Shown one piece after another: positions 25,154-34,338 of a stretch of 48,391 nt of DNA. Positions within the stretch are counted from its first letter, which is position 1, and the number at the start of each line of letters is the position of its first letter. The position numbers and the translations under genes were made by a program. The DNA comes from Desulfurellales bacterium. GTDB lineage: Bacteria; Campylobacterota_A; Desulfurellia; Desulfurellales; Hippeaceae. The notes under the pieces are model-generated. The model ran no database searches. It was given only the letters and a program-made list of their open reading frames with translations, and was not told where the DNA came from. The stretch spans positions 1-48,391 of the forward strand of contig JALWEJ010000031.1 of the NCBI GenBank assembly GCA_027014115.1. The letters are read 5' to 3'.

Positions 25154-26246
25154 AAAAGAGATAAGAAGGATTGGCGTTAACTTTGCAGTTTCACATTTTC
25201 TGATGAGTTTTTTGTTTCTTTTTGCTGCAAGCTCATTTTATATCTATCATGCGTTTAATGAAGAGCAAAATAATATAAAAAAGATAATTAAAAACGAGGT
25301 GTATGCTGTAGAGAATGCATTTGTGTTTAATGAATTGGATTTTGCTCCACTTCCTATAACAGTACAGGTTGTAATTGCAGACAATAAAGACAGAATCGTC
25401 TACGGCAATATTTCAAAAGATGTCGATATATCGACTGTTAAAAGGGATGGGTATCTAAAAATAGATTCCCATATTCTGTTTTGTTCAAACATAAAAGATA
25501 GTGTGTATAGAGTTATCGGTGCTTATGACTTATCAACTGTTTATAGCCTGTATATCGGTCAATTTTTCATATATGTGGCTTTCTCGTTTTTTATTAGTGT
25601 CGTGTTTGGCTATTTTGCTTTTTTGTTTAGCCTAAGATGGCTTAAGAGGATTGAAAAATCCTACGAAGATCTAGAAGAATTTACAGAGATGTTTTCTCAT
25701 GAGGTTTTGACGCCCATATCAAGTGCTCTGTTTTATATAAATGATGAAGAAGTCAGAGTAAGCCTTCTAAAGGCAAAGGATTTTTTGAGTAATTTTTTGA
25801 ACTTCCAAAAACACAAAGCTTTTCCGTGGAAGAGCAAAAAGGTCGATATAAAAGAGGTTGTGGATTTAATCCAGAAGGAATTTCTGTTTCTAACAAAAGA
25901 CAAAAACATACAAATAAACACAAATATAAATGTAGAAAACATAACCTCAAATCAGGAATTTTTATATTTCATTTTGAAAAACACTATTGAAAATGCAGTA
26001 AAATTTTCAAAAGAAAACGGCAGTATAGATATTGAAATATACAAAACAGACAAAAAGGATATCTTAATAAAAATAGAAAACAGTACAGACGAAGCCGTTT
26101 TATTCGAGGATAAATTTGAAAGTAAAAAAGGTTTTGGTTTAGGATTTCATATAGTCAAAAAGATGGTTGAAAATCTAAACGGAACTCTAAATTTTTCCCA
26201 TCAAAAAGACAAAATAACCATACTTATAAAACTAAAAGATAGATAA
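25146..26246 (+). CDS. Membrane sensor histidine kinase, partner of the adjacent regulator
   Basis: A 366-residue kinase with membrane segments at about 15-35 and 137-163 flanking a periplasmic domain of about 100 residues. His185 is the phosphorylation site (EMFSHEVLTPISS). The ATPase domain has an N-box (LKNTIENAVKFS) and a single clear glycine box (KGFGLGFHIVKKM); the usual DxGxG box is poorly conserved. There is no obvious HAMP domain. It is translationally coupled to the regulator at 24515, forming a cognate pair. Confidence 0.9.
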   Translation: MIKKEIRRIGVNFAVSHFLMSFLFLFAASSFYIYHAFNEEQNNIKKIIKNEVYAVENAFVFNELDFAPLPITVQVVIADNKDRIVYGNISKDVDISTVKRDGYLKIDSHILFCSNIKDSVYRVIGAYDLSTVYSLYIGQFFIYVAFSFFISVVFGYFAFLFSLRWLKRIEKSYEDLEEFTEMFSHEVLTPISSALFYINDEEVRVSLLKAKDFLSNFLNFQKHKAFPWKSKKVDIKEVVDLIQKEFLFLTKDKNIQINTNINVENITSNQEFLYFILKNTIENAVKFSKENGSIDIEIYKTDKKDILIKIENSTDEAVLFEDKFESKKGFGLGFHIVKKMVENLNGTLNFSHQKDKITILIKLKDR

Positions 26247-26262
26247 ATTTCCAAGACAGTTT

Positions 26263-26300
26263 AGGTGCTTACACTGCTGTTTATGGGAATGGTTTATGCT
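26263..26300 (+). promoter_or_regulatory. Two overlapping-spacing sigma-54-like motifs before flgB
   Basis: Two GG-N10-GC arrangements occur, one with GG at 26264-26265 and GC at 26276-26277, the other with GG at 26286-26287 and GC at 26298-26299. Each keeps the invariant -24/-12 dinucleotides and TGC(T), but the rest matches the TGGCAC consensus only partly. Rod genes are sigma-54-dependent in many related bacteria, which makes the site plausible. Confidence 0.3.
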
Positions 26301-26329
26301 AATAGATAGAGTGCTAAGGGGGTGTGGTT

Positions 26330-26725
26330 ATGTTTCTTAACGACTCTGCTATAGGTTATCTGCACAAGGCTTTAAATATAGCTTCAATCAGACAGGATGT
26401 TATAGCAAGCAATATTGCAAATGCAGATACACCAAGATACCGTGCAACGCATATACCGTTTAAAGATGTGCTTGATTTTGCAAAACAAGAGATTGAATTA
26501 AAAATCACAGATGAAAAACACATAAAAGATGGAGATGGTTTTGCTTATCTTACGAAAAAATTGAGGGACGATTATCTTGAAAGAAACGACCAAAACAATG
26601 TTAATCTCGATACTGAAATGATGCAGCTTGCAAAAAATACAATACTAACCAATGCTTTGACAGCTTTCGAACGATACAAGTTTAACCAGTATAAAGATGT
26701 TATTTCAGCCTCAAGAGACATATAA
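26330..26725 (+). CDS. flgB: Flagellar proximal rod protein FlgB
   Basis: About 131 residues. It is a rod component built outside the inner-membrane MS ring. The N-terminal rod/hook family motif is clear (IRQDVIASNIANADTPRYRA), and C-terminal helix residues for axial assembly follow. ATG 26330 is preferred over the GTG at 26324, because AAGGGGGTG just upstream serves as ribosome site. It is the first gene of a nine-gene flagellar operon; flgC follows after 10 nt. Confidence 0.93.
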   Translation: MFLNDSAIGYLHKALNIASIRQDVIASNIANADTPRYRATHIPFKDVLDFAKQEIELKITDEKHIKDGDGFAYLTKKLRDDYLERNDQNNVNLDTEMMQLAKNTILTNALTAFERYKFNQYKDVISASRDI

Positions 26726-26735
26726 GGAGTAGACT

Positions 26736-27149
26736 ATGAGTTTTTTTGACGGTATAGAAATAGCCGGAAGCGGCATGAAAGCCCAAAGACTCAGAATGAA
26801 TATCATTTCTGCGAATATAGCGAATGCAGACAGCGTAAAAACAAAAGAAGGCGGACCCTACAGAAGAAGGGATGTTGTATTTGAGGCTAAAGAGTATCCA
26901 AAATTTTCTGATATCCTAAAAGAGGTAAAAGTAGCTGATGTTGTTAGGGATGATACGCCGCCTAAACTTAAATATGACCCCCATAACCCTTTGGCTAACA
27001 AAGACGGTTATATAGCATATCCCAATATCAATCCCGTTGTTGAGATGACAAATCTTATAGATGCAATGAGAACCTATCAAGCCAATGTTTCGGTTGTAGA
27101 TTCTGCCAAGCAGATGGCTCAATCGGCATTGAGTGTTTTAAGGGGTTGA
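26736..27149 (+). CDS. flgC: Flagellar proximal rod protein FlgC
   Basis: 137 residues, with the rod family N-terminus (GSGMKAQRLRMNIISANIANAD) and the conserved C-terminus (NLIDAMRTYQANVSVVDSAKQM), both of which form the helical axial core. AAGGAG precedes the ATG. It works with FlgB, FlgF and FliE in the rod. Order flgB-flgC-fliE-fliF is the classical arrangement. Confidence 0.95.
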   Translation: MSFFDGIEIAGSGMKAQRLRMNIISANIANADSVKTKEGGPYRRRDVVFEAKEYPKFSDILKEVKVADVVRDDTPPKLKYDPHNPLANKDGYIAYPNINPVVEMTNLIDAMRTYQANVSVVDSAKQMAQSALSVLRG

Positions 27150-27183
27150 TTTTGTTTGAGAAATTATTATTATATGAGGTAAG

Positions 27184-27477
27184 ATGAAAATAGACGAGAT
27201 AGGTGTAAAACTTCAGGCAGACCCTACCGATAGCTCTAAAAAGAGCCAAAAGACCGATGATGCCTTTGGCGATATTTTGAAAAAGTCACTTGATGAGGTG
27301 AATAAACTTCAAAATAAAGCCGATGACTCTATAAAAAATATTGCAGCAGGAAAAATGGATAATATACAGGATGCGGTTATGGCAATCGAAAAGGCAGATA
27401 TCTCGTTGAAGCTTGTAACGGAGATTAGAAACAAGGCGATTAAAGCATACGAAGAAATTATGCGTATGCAGGTTTGA
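27184..27477 (+). CDS. fliE: Flagellar hook-basal body protein FliE
   Basis: 97 residues, helical. FliE joins the MS ring to the rod. The C-terminal family motif is visible (DAVMAIEKADISLKLVTEIRNKAIKAYEEIMRMQV region, residues about 62-97). GAGG precedes the ATG. It lies between flgC (34 nt) and fliF (48 nt). Confidence 0.92.
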   Translation: MKIDEIGVKLQADPTDSSKKSQKTDDAFGDILKKSLDEVNKLQNKADDSIKNIAAGKMDNIQDAVMAIEKADISLKLVTEIRNKAIKAYEEIMRMQV

Positions 27478-27489
27478 TTCATTTTTTAT

Positions 27490-27517
27490 TTGATAAAACA
27501 ATCATTTTAAATATACT
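27490..27517 (+). promoter_or_regulatory. Internal promoter before fliF
   Basis: TTGATA (27490-27495), 16-nt spacer, TATACT (27512-27517). Eight nt later comes the fliF ATG (27526). No ribosome site lies between, so transcripts from here would be leaderless or nearly so. Confidence 0.5.
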
Positions 27518-27525
27518 TTTGTAAT

Positions 27526-29166
27526 ATGGATTTTAAGCTTTTATTGGAACAATTGAAAAAGTTTTTTGATACAATGACAAAACAGCAAAAAATAATACTT
27601 TTTACATCTATAGGTGTTTTGATTTTTGCTGTAATTTTTATAATTACAGTTTCGTCAAAGGTTGAATATACGCCTCTTTTTTCAAATCTTTCACCACAGG
27701 ATGCATCGAGTGTTGTCCAGTATCTTGAACAGAAAAAAGTTGATTATAAACTTGTTGGTGGAACAACAATTGAGGTTCCCAAAGATAGAGTCTATAAACT
27801 CAGACTTGACCTTGTTGCTGCTGGATTGCCCAAACACGGAGTTATAGGTTTTGAGATTTTTGATAAGCAGCATTTTGGAACAACAAATTTTGTTGAAAAT
27901 ATAAACTATGTTAGGGCATTGGAGGGAGAACTTACAAGAACAATAGAAAGCATATCGGAGATTAAAAGAGCAAAGGTAAATCTTGCAATACCAAAGCCAA
28001 CCATATTTACCGAAGAGGAGACAGCACCGAAAGCGAGTATTGTGGTTGATTTATACAGTCCTTTATCAAGAAGACAAATCACGGCTATTCAAAAACTTGT
28101 TGCATCAAGCATACCTAGATTAAGCTATAAAAATGTAACCATTGTTGATGCTGAAGGAAATCTTTTAACAAAGAATGAAGATGATGGAGAGCTTTTAACG
28201 GCAAATGAGATAAAGTATAAAAAACTTCTTGAAGAGGAGTATAAAAATAGGATATCGGAGCTTTTAACACCTATTTTAGGGAAAAACAAATTTGTTGCAA
28301 CGGTAGATGTTGTTCTTGATTTAAGCAAGGTAAAAACAAAGAGTATAAAATATGACCCAAAAAGCGTTGTTGTGAGTGAGCAAAACGAGGAGTCAACCTC
28401 ACAAACACCAACACCCGGTGGAACGCCAGGCGTTATATCAAATGTTGATAAAAACAAAACACAAACCCAATCTTCTGCAAAGAGTGAAAAATCCAAGACA
28501 ATCACAAATTATGATGTTGGAAAAACTGAGACATATACAGACGAACAGAGGATAAAAATAAAAAGAATATCGGTTGCTGTTATAACCGACGGCATCTATG
28601 AGCCTGTAAAGAATAAAAAGGACAAAATTGTTGATTATAAATACAAACCCCAAGATGCTCAGACAATTAAGCTAATACAAGATTCAGTAATGAAGGCTAT
28701 AGGGTATGATAAACAAAGGGGTGATCAGGTTAGTGTTTCATCCATGGCGTTTTCATCTTCTTCCAAGCAAATTAAACAAACAGGTGGTATTATGGGTAGT
28801 GCAGGTAATATTGTTGTTTCTTTGTCAAGTTACTATAAATATGCTATTGTTGCACTGCTTGTGCTTTTATTCTACTTCTTCTTCTTAAGAAAATATATAA
28901 AAAATGTTACATCAATCAGTGTACCTGAACTTGAAAGTGAAGAATCCCTATCCAAAGCCGAAGAGATGTTGACAGAGGAAGAGGTTAAAGGAAAGAGTGT
29001 AAAAGATATAGAAGAAGAAATTGCGCACAAGCTTGACGAAGAGGAACATATTGACGAAGAGGCTATAAAGAACAAAGTTATGAGGGAAAAGATTATAGAA
29101 ATAGCAGAAGAAAACCCTGAAGAAATTGCAAATTTAATGAAGGCTATAATGTCTTCCAAAAAATAG
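27526..29166 (+). CDS. fliF: Flagellar MS-ring protein FliF
   Basis: 546 residues; it forms the inner-membrane MS ring and export-gate housing. The N-terminal membrane segment is at about 23-43 (IILFTSIGVLIFAVIFII), followed by ring-building motifs (VEYTPLFSNLSPQDASSVV; NYVRALEGELTRTIESI; ARVNLAIP-type KRAKVNLAIPKP). A low-complexity Thr/Gln/Lys insert lies around 285-330, and the second membrane segment is at about 437-456. The acidic C-terminus binds FliG. No Shine-Dalgarno sequence precedes the ATG, while a promoter-like element lies just upstream. Confidence 0.95.
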   Translation: MDFKLLLEQLKKFFDTMTKQQKIILFTSIGVLIFAVIFIITVSSKVEYTPLFSNLSPQDASSVVQYLEQKKVDYKLVGGTTIEVPKDRVYKLRLDLVAAGLPKHGVIGFEIFDKQHFGTTNFVENINYVRALEGELTRTIESISEIKRAKVNLAIPKPTIFTEEETAPKASIVVDLYSPLSRRQITAIQKLVASSIPRLSYKNVTIVDAEGNLLTKNEDDGELLTANEIKYKKLLEEEYKNRISELLTPILGKNKFVATVDVVLDLSKVKTKSIKYDPKSVVVSEQNEESTSQTPTPGGTPGVISNVDKNKTQTQSSAKSEKSKTITNYDVGKTETYTDEQRIKIKRISVAVITDGIYEPVKNKKDKIVDYKYKPQDAQTIKLIQDSVMKAIGYDKQRGDQVSVSSMAFSSSSKQIKQTGGIMGSAGNIVVSLSSYYKYAIVALLVLLFYFFFLRKYIKNVTSISVPELESEESLSKAEEMLTEEEVKGKSVKDIEEEIAHKLDEEEHIDEEAIKNKVMREKIIEIAEENPEEIANLMKAIMSSKK

Positions 29167-29172
29167 GGAGAT

Positions 29173-30207
29173 ATGGCTATGGCAAATGAAAAACAGGTAA
29201 TAAATAGTGCTGATGATTTAACCCCTGCTCAAAAAGCTGCTATTTTAACCATTGTTTTGGGCGAAGAGGTTTCTGTTAAGGTTTTTACCCATCTGTCTCG
29301 CCTTGAGATAGAGGCAATATCCAAAGAAATAGCATTTATGAAAACCGTAGACCCAGATATTGTAAAAGATGTTGTTGATGAATTCTATAAAATGGTGAAG
29401 GCAAAAGAGTTTATGAGTGCAGGTGGTCTTGAATATGCTAAGGAGATTCTTGTAAAAACATTGGGACCCGAAGAAGCAAGGAAGGTTATAGACAAGCTTG
29501 TAAAAATAATGGAGTCAAACTACGGTTTTGGGTATTTGGAAAATGTAGACCCAAAACAGCTTGTAAAATTTATACAAAACGAGCATCCCCAAACCATAGC
29601 CATTATTTTGGCACATTTAGACCATTCAACAGCAGCTGAGGTCCTTTCATATCTACCAAAAGAAATACAATCGGAGGTTACATTCAGGGTTGCATCTCTT
29701 GAAAATGTATCTCCTGCAATCGTGAAGCATGTATCCAAAATACTTGAAACAAAGGTTGAAAACCTGAGCGGTTCAAACATAGAGCTTGGAGGAGTGAGAA
29801 AGGTTTCTGAAATTATCAACAGAATGGGCAGGGTTGAATCAAAAGCCCTTATTGACTCCATTGCGGAACATAACCCAGATTTGGCAAGCCAAATAAGAGA
29901 TATGATGTTTGTATTTGAGGATATACTTAAACTTAATGATAACGATATACAAGAACTTCTCAAACATGTTGACAAGAAAGATTTGATACTGGCTTTGAAA
30001 GGTGCAAGTGACGAGCTTAAGGATAAATTCTTCAGCAACATGTCCTCAAGAGCAGCCGATACACTTAAAGAAGAGCTTGAGTTCTTGGGTGCTGTTAAAG
30101 TGAAGGATGTTGAGAAGGCTCAGAAGGTTATAGTTGATGTTGTAAGAAAACTTGATGAAGAGGGTGTTGTCTCGATTGGAGGCGGCGGCGAGGAAGTTTT
30201 GACATAG
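29173..30207 (+). CDS. fliG: Flagellar motor switch protein FliG
   Basis: 344 residues; rotor protein that contacts FliF, FliM and the stator. It carries the N-terminal FliF-binding domain, the armadillo middle domain with the EHPQTIAIILAHL motif, and the C-terminal torque helix with charged residues (DDIQELLKHVDKKDLILALKGAS and MSSRAADTLKEELEFLG). It follows fliF after 6 nt with GGGAG as ribosome site. The motor reverses when CheY-P from the che operon binds the switch. Confidence 0.95.
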   Translation: MAMANEKQVINSADDLTPAQKAAILTIVLGEEVSVKVFTHLSRLEIEAISKEIAFMKTVDPDIVKDVVDEFYKMVKAKEFMSAGGLEYAKEILVKTLGPEEARKVIDKLVKIMESNYGFGYLENVDPKQLVKFIQNEHPQTIAIILAHLDHSTAAEVLSYLPKEIQSEVTFRVASLENVSPAIVKHVSKILETKVENLSGSNIELGGVRKVSEIINRMGRVESKALIDSIAEHNPDLASQIRDMMFVFEDILKLNDNDIQELLKHVDKKDLILALKGASDELKDKFFSNMSSRAADTLKEELEFLGAVKVKDVEKAQKVIVDVVRKLDEEGVVSIGGGGEEVLT

Positions 30208-30208
30208 T

Positions 30209-30949
30209 ATGAAAATAGAAGTTAAGGAATATGTTTTTGAAGAGCTTGAAGAGGGAATAGAAAAAGAGTTTCAAGATTTATCCGAAGAAGAACATCAACA
30301 AACAGAAGATAGTAATGTAAAAAATCAGCCAAAAAATGAACAGGCAGCCCAAAGTGTAGATAAAGAGGCAATTCAAAAAGAGCTTGAAGAGATAGTCGAG
30401 GTTGCAAAGCAAGAAGCTTTAAAACAGGCTGAACTTATAAAAGAGCAGGCAAAAAAAGAGGGTTTTGAGCTGGGTTATAAAGATGGCTACGAGCAAGGTT
30501 TGAAAGAAGCAGAACAGAAACTTGCTCAAACAACAAACGAATATTCAAAAAAACTCGATGAATCTATCCAAAAACTTATCCAAACAACACAAGATATAAA
30601 CAACAGATACAAAGAACTTGAAAATGCTGCAACGGATGCCATTTTAACCATAGTCAATAAAGTTATTTCAAAGAAGATAGAAGAAGACAAAGAGATTATA
30701 AGCGGTATGGTAAAAGAGGCATTGGGTTTGACGGAGAGTTCAAAATTAAAGATAAAGCTCAACCCTGAAGATGCCAAAAATGTTGAGGAAAATATAGATA
30801 CTTTATCAGAAGATAAGAGCATCAGTATAGTATCCGATGATAATCTGCCGCGTGGTTCCATACTAATAGAGGAAGAAAACGGCAATGTAATTGATGCCGG
30901 CGTTGACTCAAAGATGGAACAGGTAGCAAGCAGTATCAAAAATGGATAA
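30209..30949 (+). CDS. fliH: Flagellar export ATPase regulator FliH
   Basis: 246 residues, acidic and mostly coiled coil (about 45-150), with a central region of repeated Gly/Ala-spaced helix (KEGFELGYKDGYEQGLKEAEQ) typical of FliH. The C-terminal domain (about 150-246; DNLPRGSILIEEENG) matches FliH/YscL. It tethers and restrains FliI at the export gate. It follows fliG after one nt and overlaps fliI by 8 nt. Confidence 0.88.
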   Translation: MKIEVKEYVFEELEEGIEKEFQDLSEEEHQQTEDSNVKNQPKNEQAAQSVDKEAIQKELEEIVEVAKQEALKQAELIKEQAKKEGFELGYKDGYEQGLKEAEQKLAQTTNEYSKKLDESIQKLIQTTQDINNRYKELENAATDAILTIVNKVISKKIEEDKEIISGMVKEALGLTESSKLKIKLNPEDAKNVEENIDTLSEDKSISIVSDDNLPRGSILIEEENGNVIDAGVDSKMEQVASSIKNG

Positions 30950-32249
30950 ACTTAAAGACATTGTCTCGATAATAGAATCCAAAAACCTTATATCTACATG
31001 CGGAAAAATAAAAAAAGTAGCAGGCATTACAATAAAAGCTACAGGTCCGAAAAATGTAAAAATAGGAGATGTGTGCATAATCAACACATCTAACGGTTTT
31101 ATGGAGAGCGAAGTTGTAGGTTTTGAAGAAGACGGTATAATTTTAATGCCCCTTGGAACACTTGACGGTATCGAGGCAGACAGCCTTGTAAAATCTGCCA
31201 ATAAGGGCTTAAGTGTGCCTGTTGGAATCGGCATGCTTGGAAGAGTGGTAAATGCTCTTGGAAAACCCATAGACAACAAAGGTTCGATAAATATAGAAAA
31301 ATTTTACCCCATATATCCTAATCCTGTAGCGCCTTTTGACAGGGAAATCATAAAAAAACCCATAGAATTTGGTATAAAGTCTATCGATGGTCTTTTGACC
31401 GTAGGAAAGGGTCAAAGAATTGGTATATTTGCCGGAAGCGGTGTTGGAAAAAGTACTCTGATGGGTATGATTGCAAGGAACAGTTCTGCAGATGTTAATG
31501 TTATTGCTCTTGTGGGTGAGCGAGGCAGAGAGGTTAGAGAGTTTGTTGAAAATGACCTCAAAAAAGAGGGATTGAAAAAAAGTGTTGTTGTTGTAGCAAC
31601 AAGCGATGAAGCGCCTCTTTTGAGAAGGGAAGGGGCTTTTGTTGCAACAGCCATCGCAGAATTTTTAAGGGATAAGGGTATGGATGTTATGCTTATGATG
31701 GATTCTGTTACCCGTTTTGCTATGGCTCAAAGAGAGATAGGTTTAGCAGTTGGCGAGCCTCCCACCACGAAGGGCTATACACCGAGCGTATTTACTCTGT
31801 TGCCCAGATTAATGGAGAGAGCCGGGAATTTTAAAAACGGTTCCATAACAGCTATATATACGGTTCTTGTTGATGGGGATGATTTGATGGAGCCTATTGC
31901 AGATGCTTCACGTTCTATTTTGGATGGACATATTGTTCTATCACGCTCTATTGCAGAAAGAAGAAGGTATCCCGCCGTCGATGTTTTAAAAAGTATATCA
32001 AGGCTTATGAGTTCGATTACAAACGACAAACACAAGCAGCTTGCGAATAAAGTTAGAAAAATTTTGTCGGTTTATCAATCATCCGAAGATTTGATAAATA
32101 TAGGTGCGTATACCCAAGGGACAAATAAAGATATAGACGAAGCCATAAAATATATAGAAAGAGTAGAAGATTTTTTGGCACAAGGGGTGAGCGAATTTTA
32201 CTCCATGCAAGATACTTTGAATATTATGGAAAATATCTTCAAAGGATAG
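30942..32249 (+). CDS. fliI: Flagellum-specific export ATPase FliI
   Basis: 435 residues, an F1-beta-like ATPase that energises type III export of flagellar proteins. Walker A is AGSGVGKST, Walker B is DVMLMMDSVTRFA, and the type III ATPase signature PPTTKGYTPSVFTLLPRL is present. The start overlaps fliH, and fliJ follows directly. Confidence 0.95.
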   Translation: MDKLKDIVSIIESKNLISTCGKIKKVAGITIKATGPKNVKIGDVCIINTSNGFMESEVVGFEEDGIILMPLGTLDGIEADSLVKSANKGLSVPVGIGMLGRVVNALGKPIDNKGSINIEKFYPIYPNPVAPFDREIIKKPIEFGIKSIDGLLTVGKGQRIGIFAGSGVGKSTLMGMIARNSSADVNVIALVGERGREVREFVENDLKKEGLKKSVVVVATSDEAPLLRREGAFVATAIAEFLRDKGMDVMLMMDSVTRFAMAQREIGLAVGEPPTTKGYTPSVFTLLPRLMERAGNFKNGSITAIYTVLVDGDDLMEPIADASRSILDGHIVLSRSIAERRRYPAVDVLKSISRLMSSITNDKHKQLANKVRKILSVYQSSEDLINIGAYTQGTNKDIDEAIKYIERVEDFLAQGVSEFYSMQDTLNIMENIFKG

Positions 32250-32702
32250 TTGCAGTTGTTTGTTTTTAAGTTTGAAAAGCTTCTAAAAATAAAGGAAGAT
32301 TTGATTAAGCAGCATATGCTGGAGATTGCAAATATAGATGCCGTTATAAAGCAGAAGTCAAAGCTCAAAATGGAACTTGAAAAAGAAAACAGCTCAAGAA
32401 GAAAAAAGATTGATGTAATAATTCAAGAAGAACCCAATAAAAACATGCTTCTGTTTTTGTCTGACAATATAGAAAAAACGGAATTGGAAATTAAACACAT
32501 AATAAATATTATTGAAGCCTTAAAAAACGAACGTAAAGAAATAGTTGAGAAACTTAAAGTTCTAAATATAGAAAAGAAGAAACTTGAGAAATTGAAAGAA
32601 AAAGAGTATGAAAGATACATTAAAGAAGAATCGCAAAAAGAAATGAGGTTTTTGGATGAAATTGCAAGTATCAAGGCTTATAGCAGTAGGACTGACGGTT
32701 AG
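32250..32702 (+). CDS. fliJ: Flagellar export chaperone FliJ
   Basis: About 150 residues, almost entirely a charged coiled coil starting FKFEKLLKIKEDLIK, the usual FliJ start. It forms the stalk of the FliI hexamer and helps recycle export chaperones. The start is a TTG, either 32250 or 32256; AAAGGA (32241-32246) gives better spacing for 32256. The last 47 nt overlap the next gene. Identification rests on coiled-coil character plus position after fliI. Confidence 0.8.
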   Translation: MQLFVFKFEKLLKIKEDLIKQHMLEIANIDAVIKQKSKLKMELEKENSSRRKKIDVIIQEEPNKNMLLFLSDNIEKTELEIKHIINIIEALKNERKEIVEKLKVLNIEKKKLEKLKEKEYERYIKEESQKEMRFLDEIASIKAYSSRTDG

Positions 32703-33216
32703 TGTATTTGTTTTTTTGAACCCTGTTTGTTCTTTTTCGAAAAAAAATGTTAAAACCGAAAGTGTAAGCGATATAGTTGAAAAAATTAATGAATTAAAGT
32801 CTATTGAAAAAATTATAGACAACAAAATCAATATTCTTGAATCTGAAAAGAAAAAATTGGAAGAAGAAAAAAAAGCTTTAGAAAAGGAAAGACTTGCCAC
32901 CGATAAATATGTAAAAGACCAGAAGAAAGAATTGGATAATTATGTGAATCAAAAAAAACAGGAGCTTGAATCTTTAAAAAAACGGATAGCAAGCGAAAGA
33001 ATAAAAAAGCTTTCGTCCATTTACGCAAATGCAAAACCACAGGCTGCAGCAGCAGAGCTTGCCAAAATGAATGAAGATGTGGCTGCAGAAATACTTGTCT
33101 TCATGCAGCCACGAAAAGCAGGAGCCATCATATCAAAAATGGACCCTGCCGCAGCTTCAAAAATTTTTCAAAAGTATCTATCCAAGCAGAAAGAGTCAAA
33201 ACTTAATAAGCAATAA
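32656..33216 (+). CDS. motE: MotE-like flagellar stator chaperone (MgtE_N-type C-terminus)
   Basis: 186 residues: an N-terminal membrane/signal segment (LIAVGLTVSVFVFLNPVCSFS), a long coiled coil (about 40-120) and a C-terminal domain like the MgtE intracellular N domain (YANAKPQAAAAELAKMNEDVAAEILVFM is its core, residues about 123-150). This matches MotE, which binds MotC or the stator in the periplasm. It overlaps fliJ by 47 nt; AGG lies 8 nt before the ATG. It ends the flagellar operon and overlaps the convergent binding-protein gene by 14 nt. Confidence 0.8.
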   Translation: MKLQVSRLIAVGLTVSVFVFLNPVCSFSKKNVKTESVSDIVEKINELKSIEKIIDNKINILESEKKKLEEEKKALEKERLATDKYVKDQKKELDNYVNQKKQELESLKKRIASERIKKLSSIYANAKPQAAAAELAKMNEDVAAEILVFMQPRKAGAIISKMDPAAASKIFQKYLSKQKESKLNKQ

Positions 33217-34336
33217 GCTTCCAGTTTCCGTTTTTTATCTCTACAACAGAAAATGCGCTCGGGTCTAATCCTTCGTGATTTTTTTTACTCATATTAAACA
33301 CACCTGTTATTCCGACAAAATTTTTGGTTTGTTCTATCTTATTTCTCAGAGATGCTTTGTTGTCTGCGCCTCTCTCTATTGCTTTTTTTATGATGTTGAA
33401 TGCATCGTATGCATGTCCTCCAAATGTTGAGACAGAACCGTATTTTGATTCATACATTTTTTTATATGCAAGCAAAATAGCTTTTTGTGGGTCTTTGTTA
33501 GGTAATTGATTGGCAATAAGAAGTTTTCCTCCAGGCAGTATAATACCTTCTGCGGCAGAGCCTGCAAGTTCGATAAATTTCTTGCTTGCTACACCGTGAC
33601 TCATAAATAAAGGAACATCTATCTTTAGCTCTTTTGCGTTTTTTGCAACAGATGCAGGTCCAGGATTTGTTCCCCAACATACTATAGCTTGAACACCCCT
33701 TGTGTTCTTGATTTTTATAAGCTGTGATGTCATATTTGTATCTTTTGGTCCAAAAAGCTCATCATTTAATATAGTTATTCCGTATTTTGATGCCAATCTC
33801 TTCAACTCTTCTCTTCCGCTTGAACCAAAACCTGTTGAGGCTGTAATGATGGCAATATTTTTTATCTTATGGTCTTTCATGTAGCTGTATAACCTCTCAA
33901 CAGCAAGACTGTCTGAGGGTGCTGTTTTGAATACCCATTTTTTTACAGGTTTTGTAATTTTGTAGCTTGCAGCCATTGATATAAGAGGGGTTTTGCTTCT
34001 TTCGATAAGGGGTATAATTGCCAATGTTGAACCGCTTCTTGTTGGGCCTATAATTACATCAACCTTGTCTGAGTAAATTAGCTTTCTTGCCAAAACAACA
34101 CTGCTTGAGGGGTTTCCTTTTGTGTCGTAAACTATCAAATCAATCTTGTTTCCGTTTATACCTCCTTTGGTGTTTACTTCTTGAGTCAGCATTTTTAGTG
34201 TGTTTCTTTCGGGTTCACCCAAAAATGCCGTAGGGCCTGTTATGGATACCAAAGCACCTATTTTTATTGTTTTTGCATTTGATGTAAAAGAAATTAAAAA
34301 AACAAAAGCCAGTAGAGAAAAAACAAACCTTTTCAT
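33203..34336 (-). CDS. LIV-type (Peripla_BP_6) ABC substrate-binding protein
   Basis: 377 residues with a signal peptide (about 1-21, no lipobox), so it is a free periplasmic protein. Hallmarks of the branched-chain amino acid binding family are present: IKIGALVSITGPTAFLGE, TKGGINGNKIDLIVYD, IIGPTRSGSTLAIIPL and VFKTAPSDS. No liv permease or ATPase genes are nearby. It follows the ACT gene by 2 nt and shares an operon with a PaaK-type ligase, so its ligand may be an aromatic acid or amino acid (inference). Confidence 0.85.
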   Translation of the reverse strand: MKRFVFSLLAFVFLISFTSNAKTIKIGALVSITGPTAFLGEPERNTLKMLTQEVNTKGGINGNKIDLIVYDTKGNPSSSVVLARKLIYSDKVDVIIGPTRSGSTLAIIPLIERSKTPLISMAASYKITKPVKKWVFKTAPSDSLAVERLYSYMKDHKIKNIAIITASTGFGSSGREELKRLASKYGITILNDELFGPKDTNMTSQLIKIKNTRGVQAIVCWGTNPGPASVAKNAKELKIDVPLFMSHGVASKKFIELAGSAAEGIILPGGKLLIANQLPNKDPQKAILLAYKKMYESKYGSVSTFGGHAYDAFNIIKKAIERGADNKASLRNKIEQTKNFVGITGVFNMSKKNHEGLDPSAFSVVEIKNGNWKLIAY

Positions 34337-34338
34337 AA

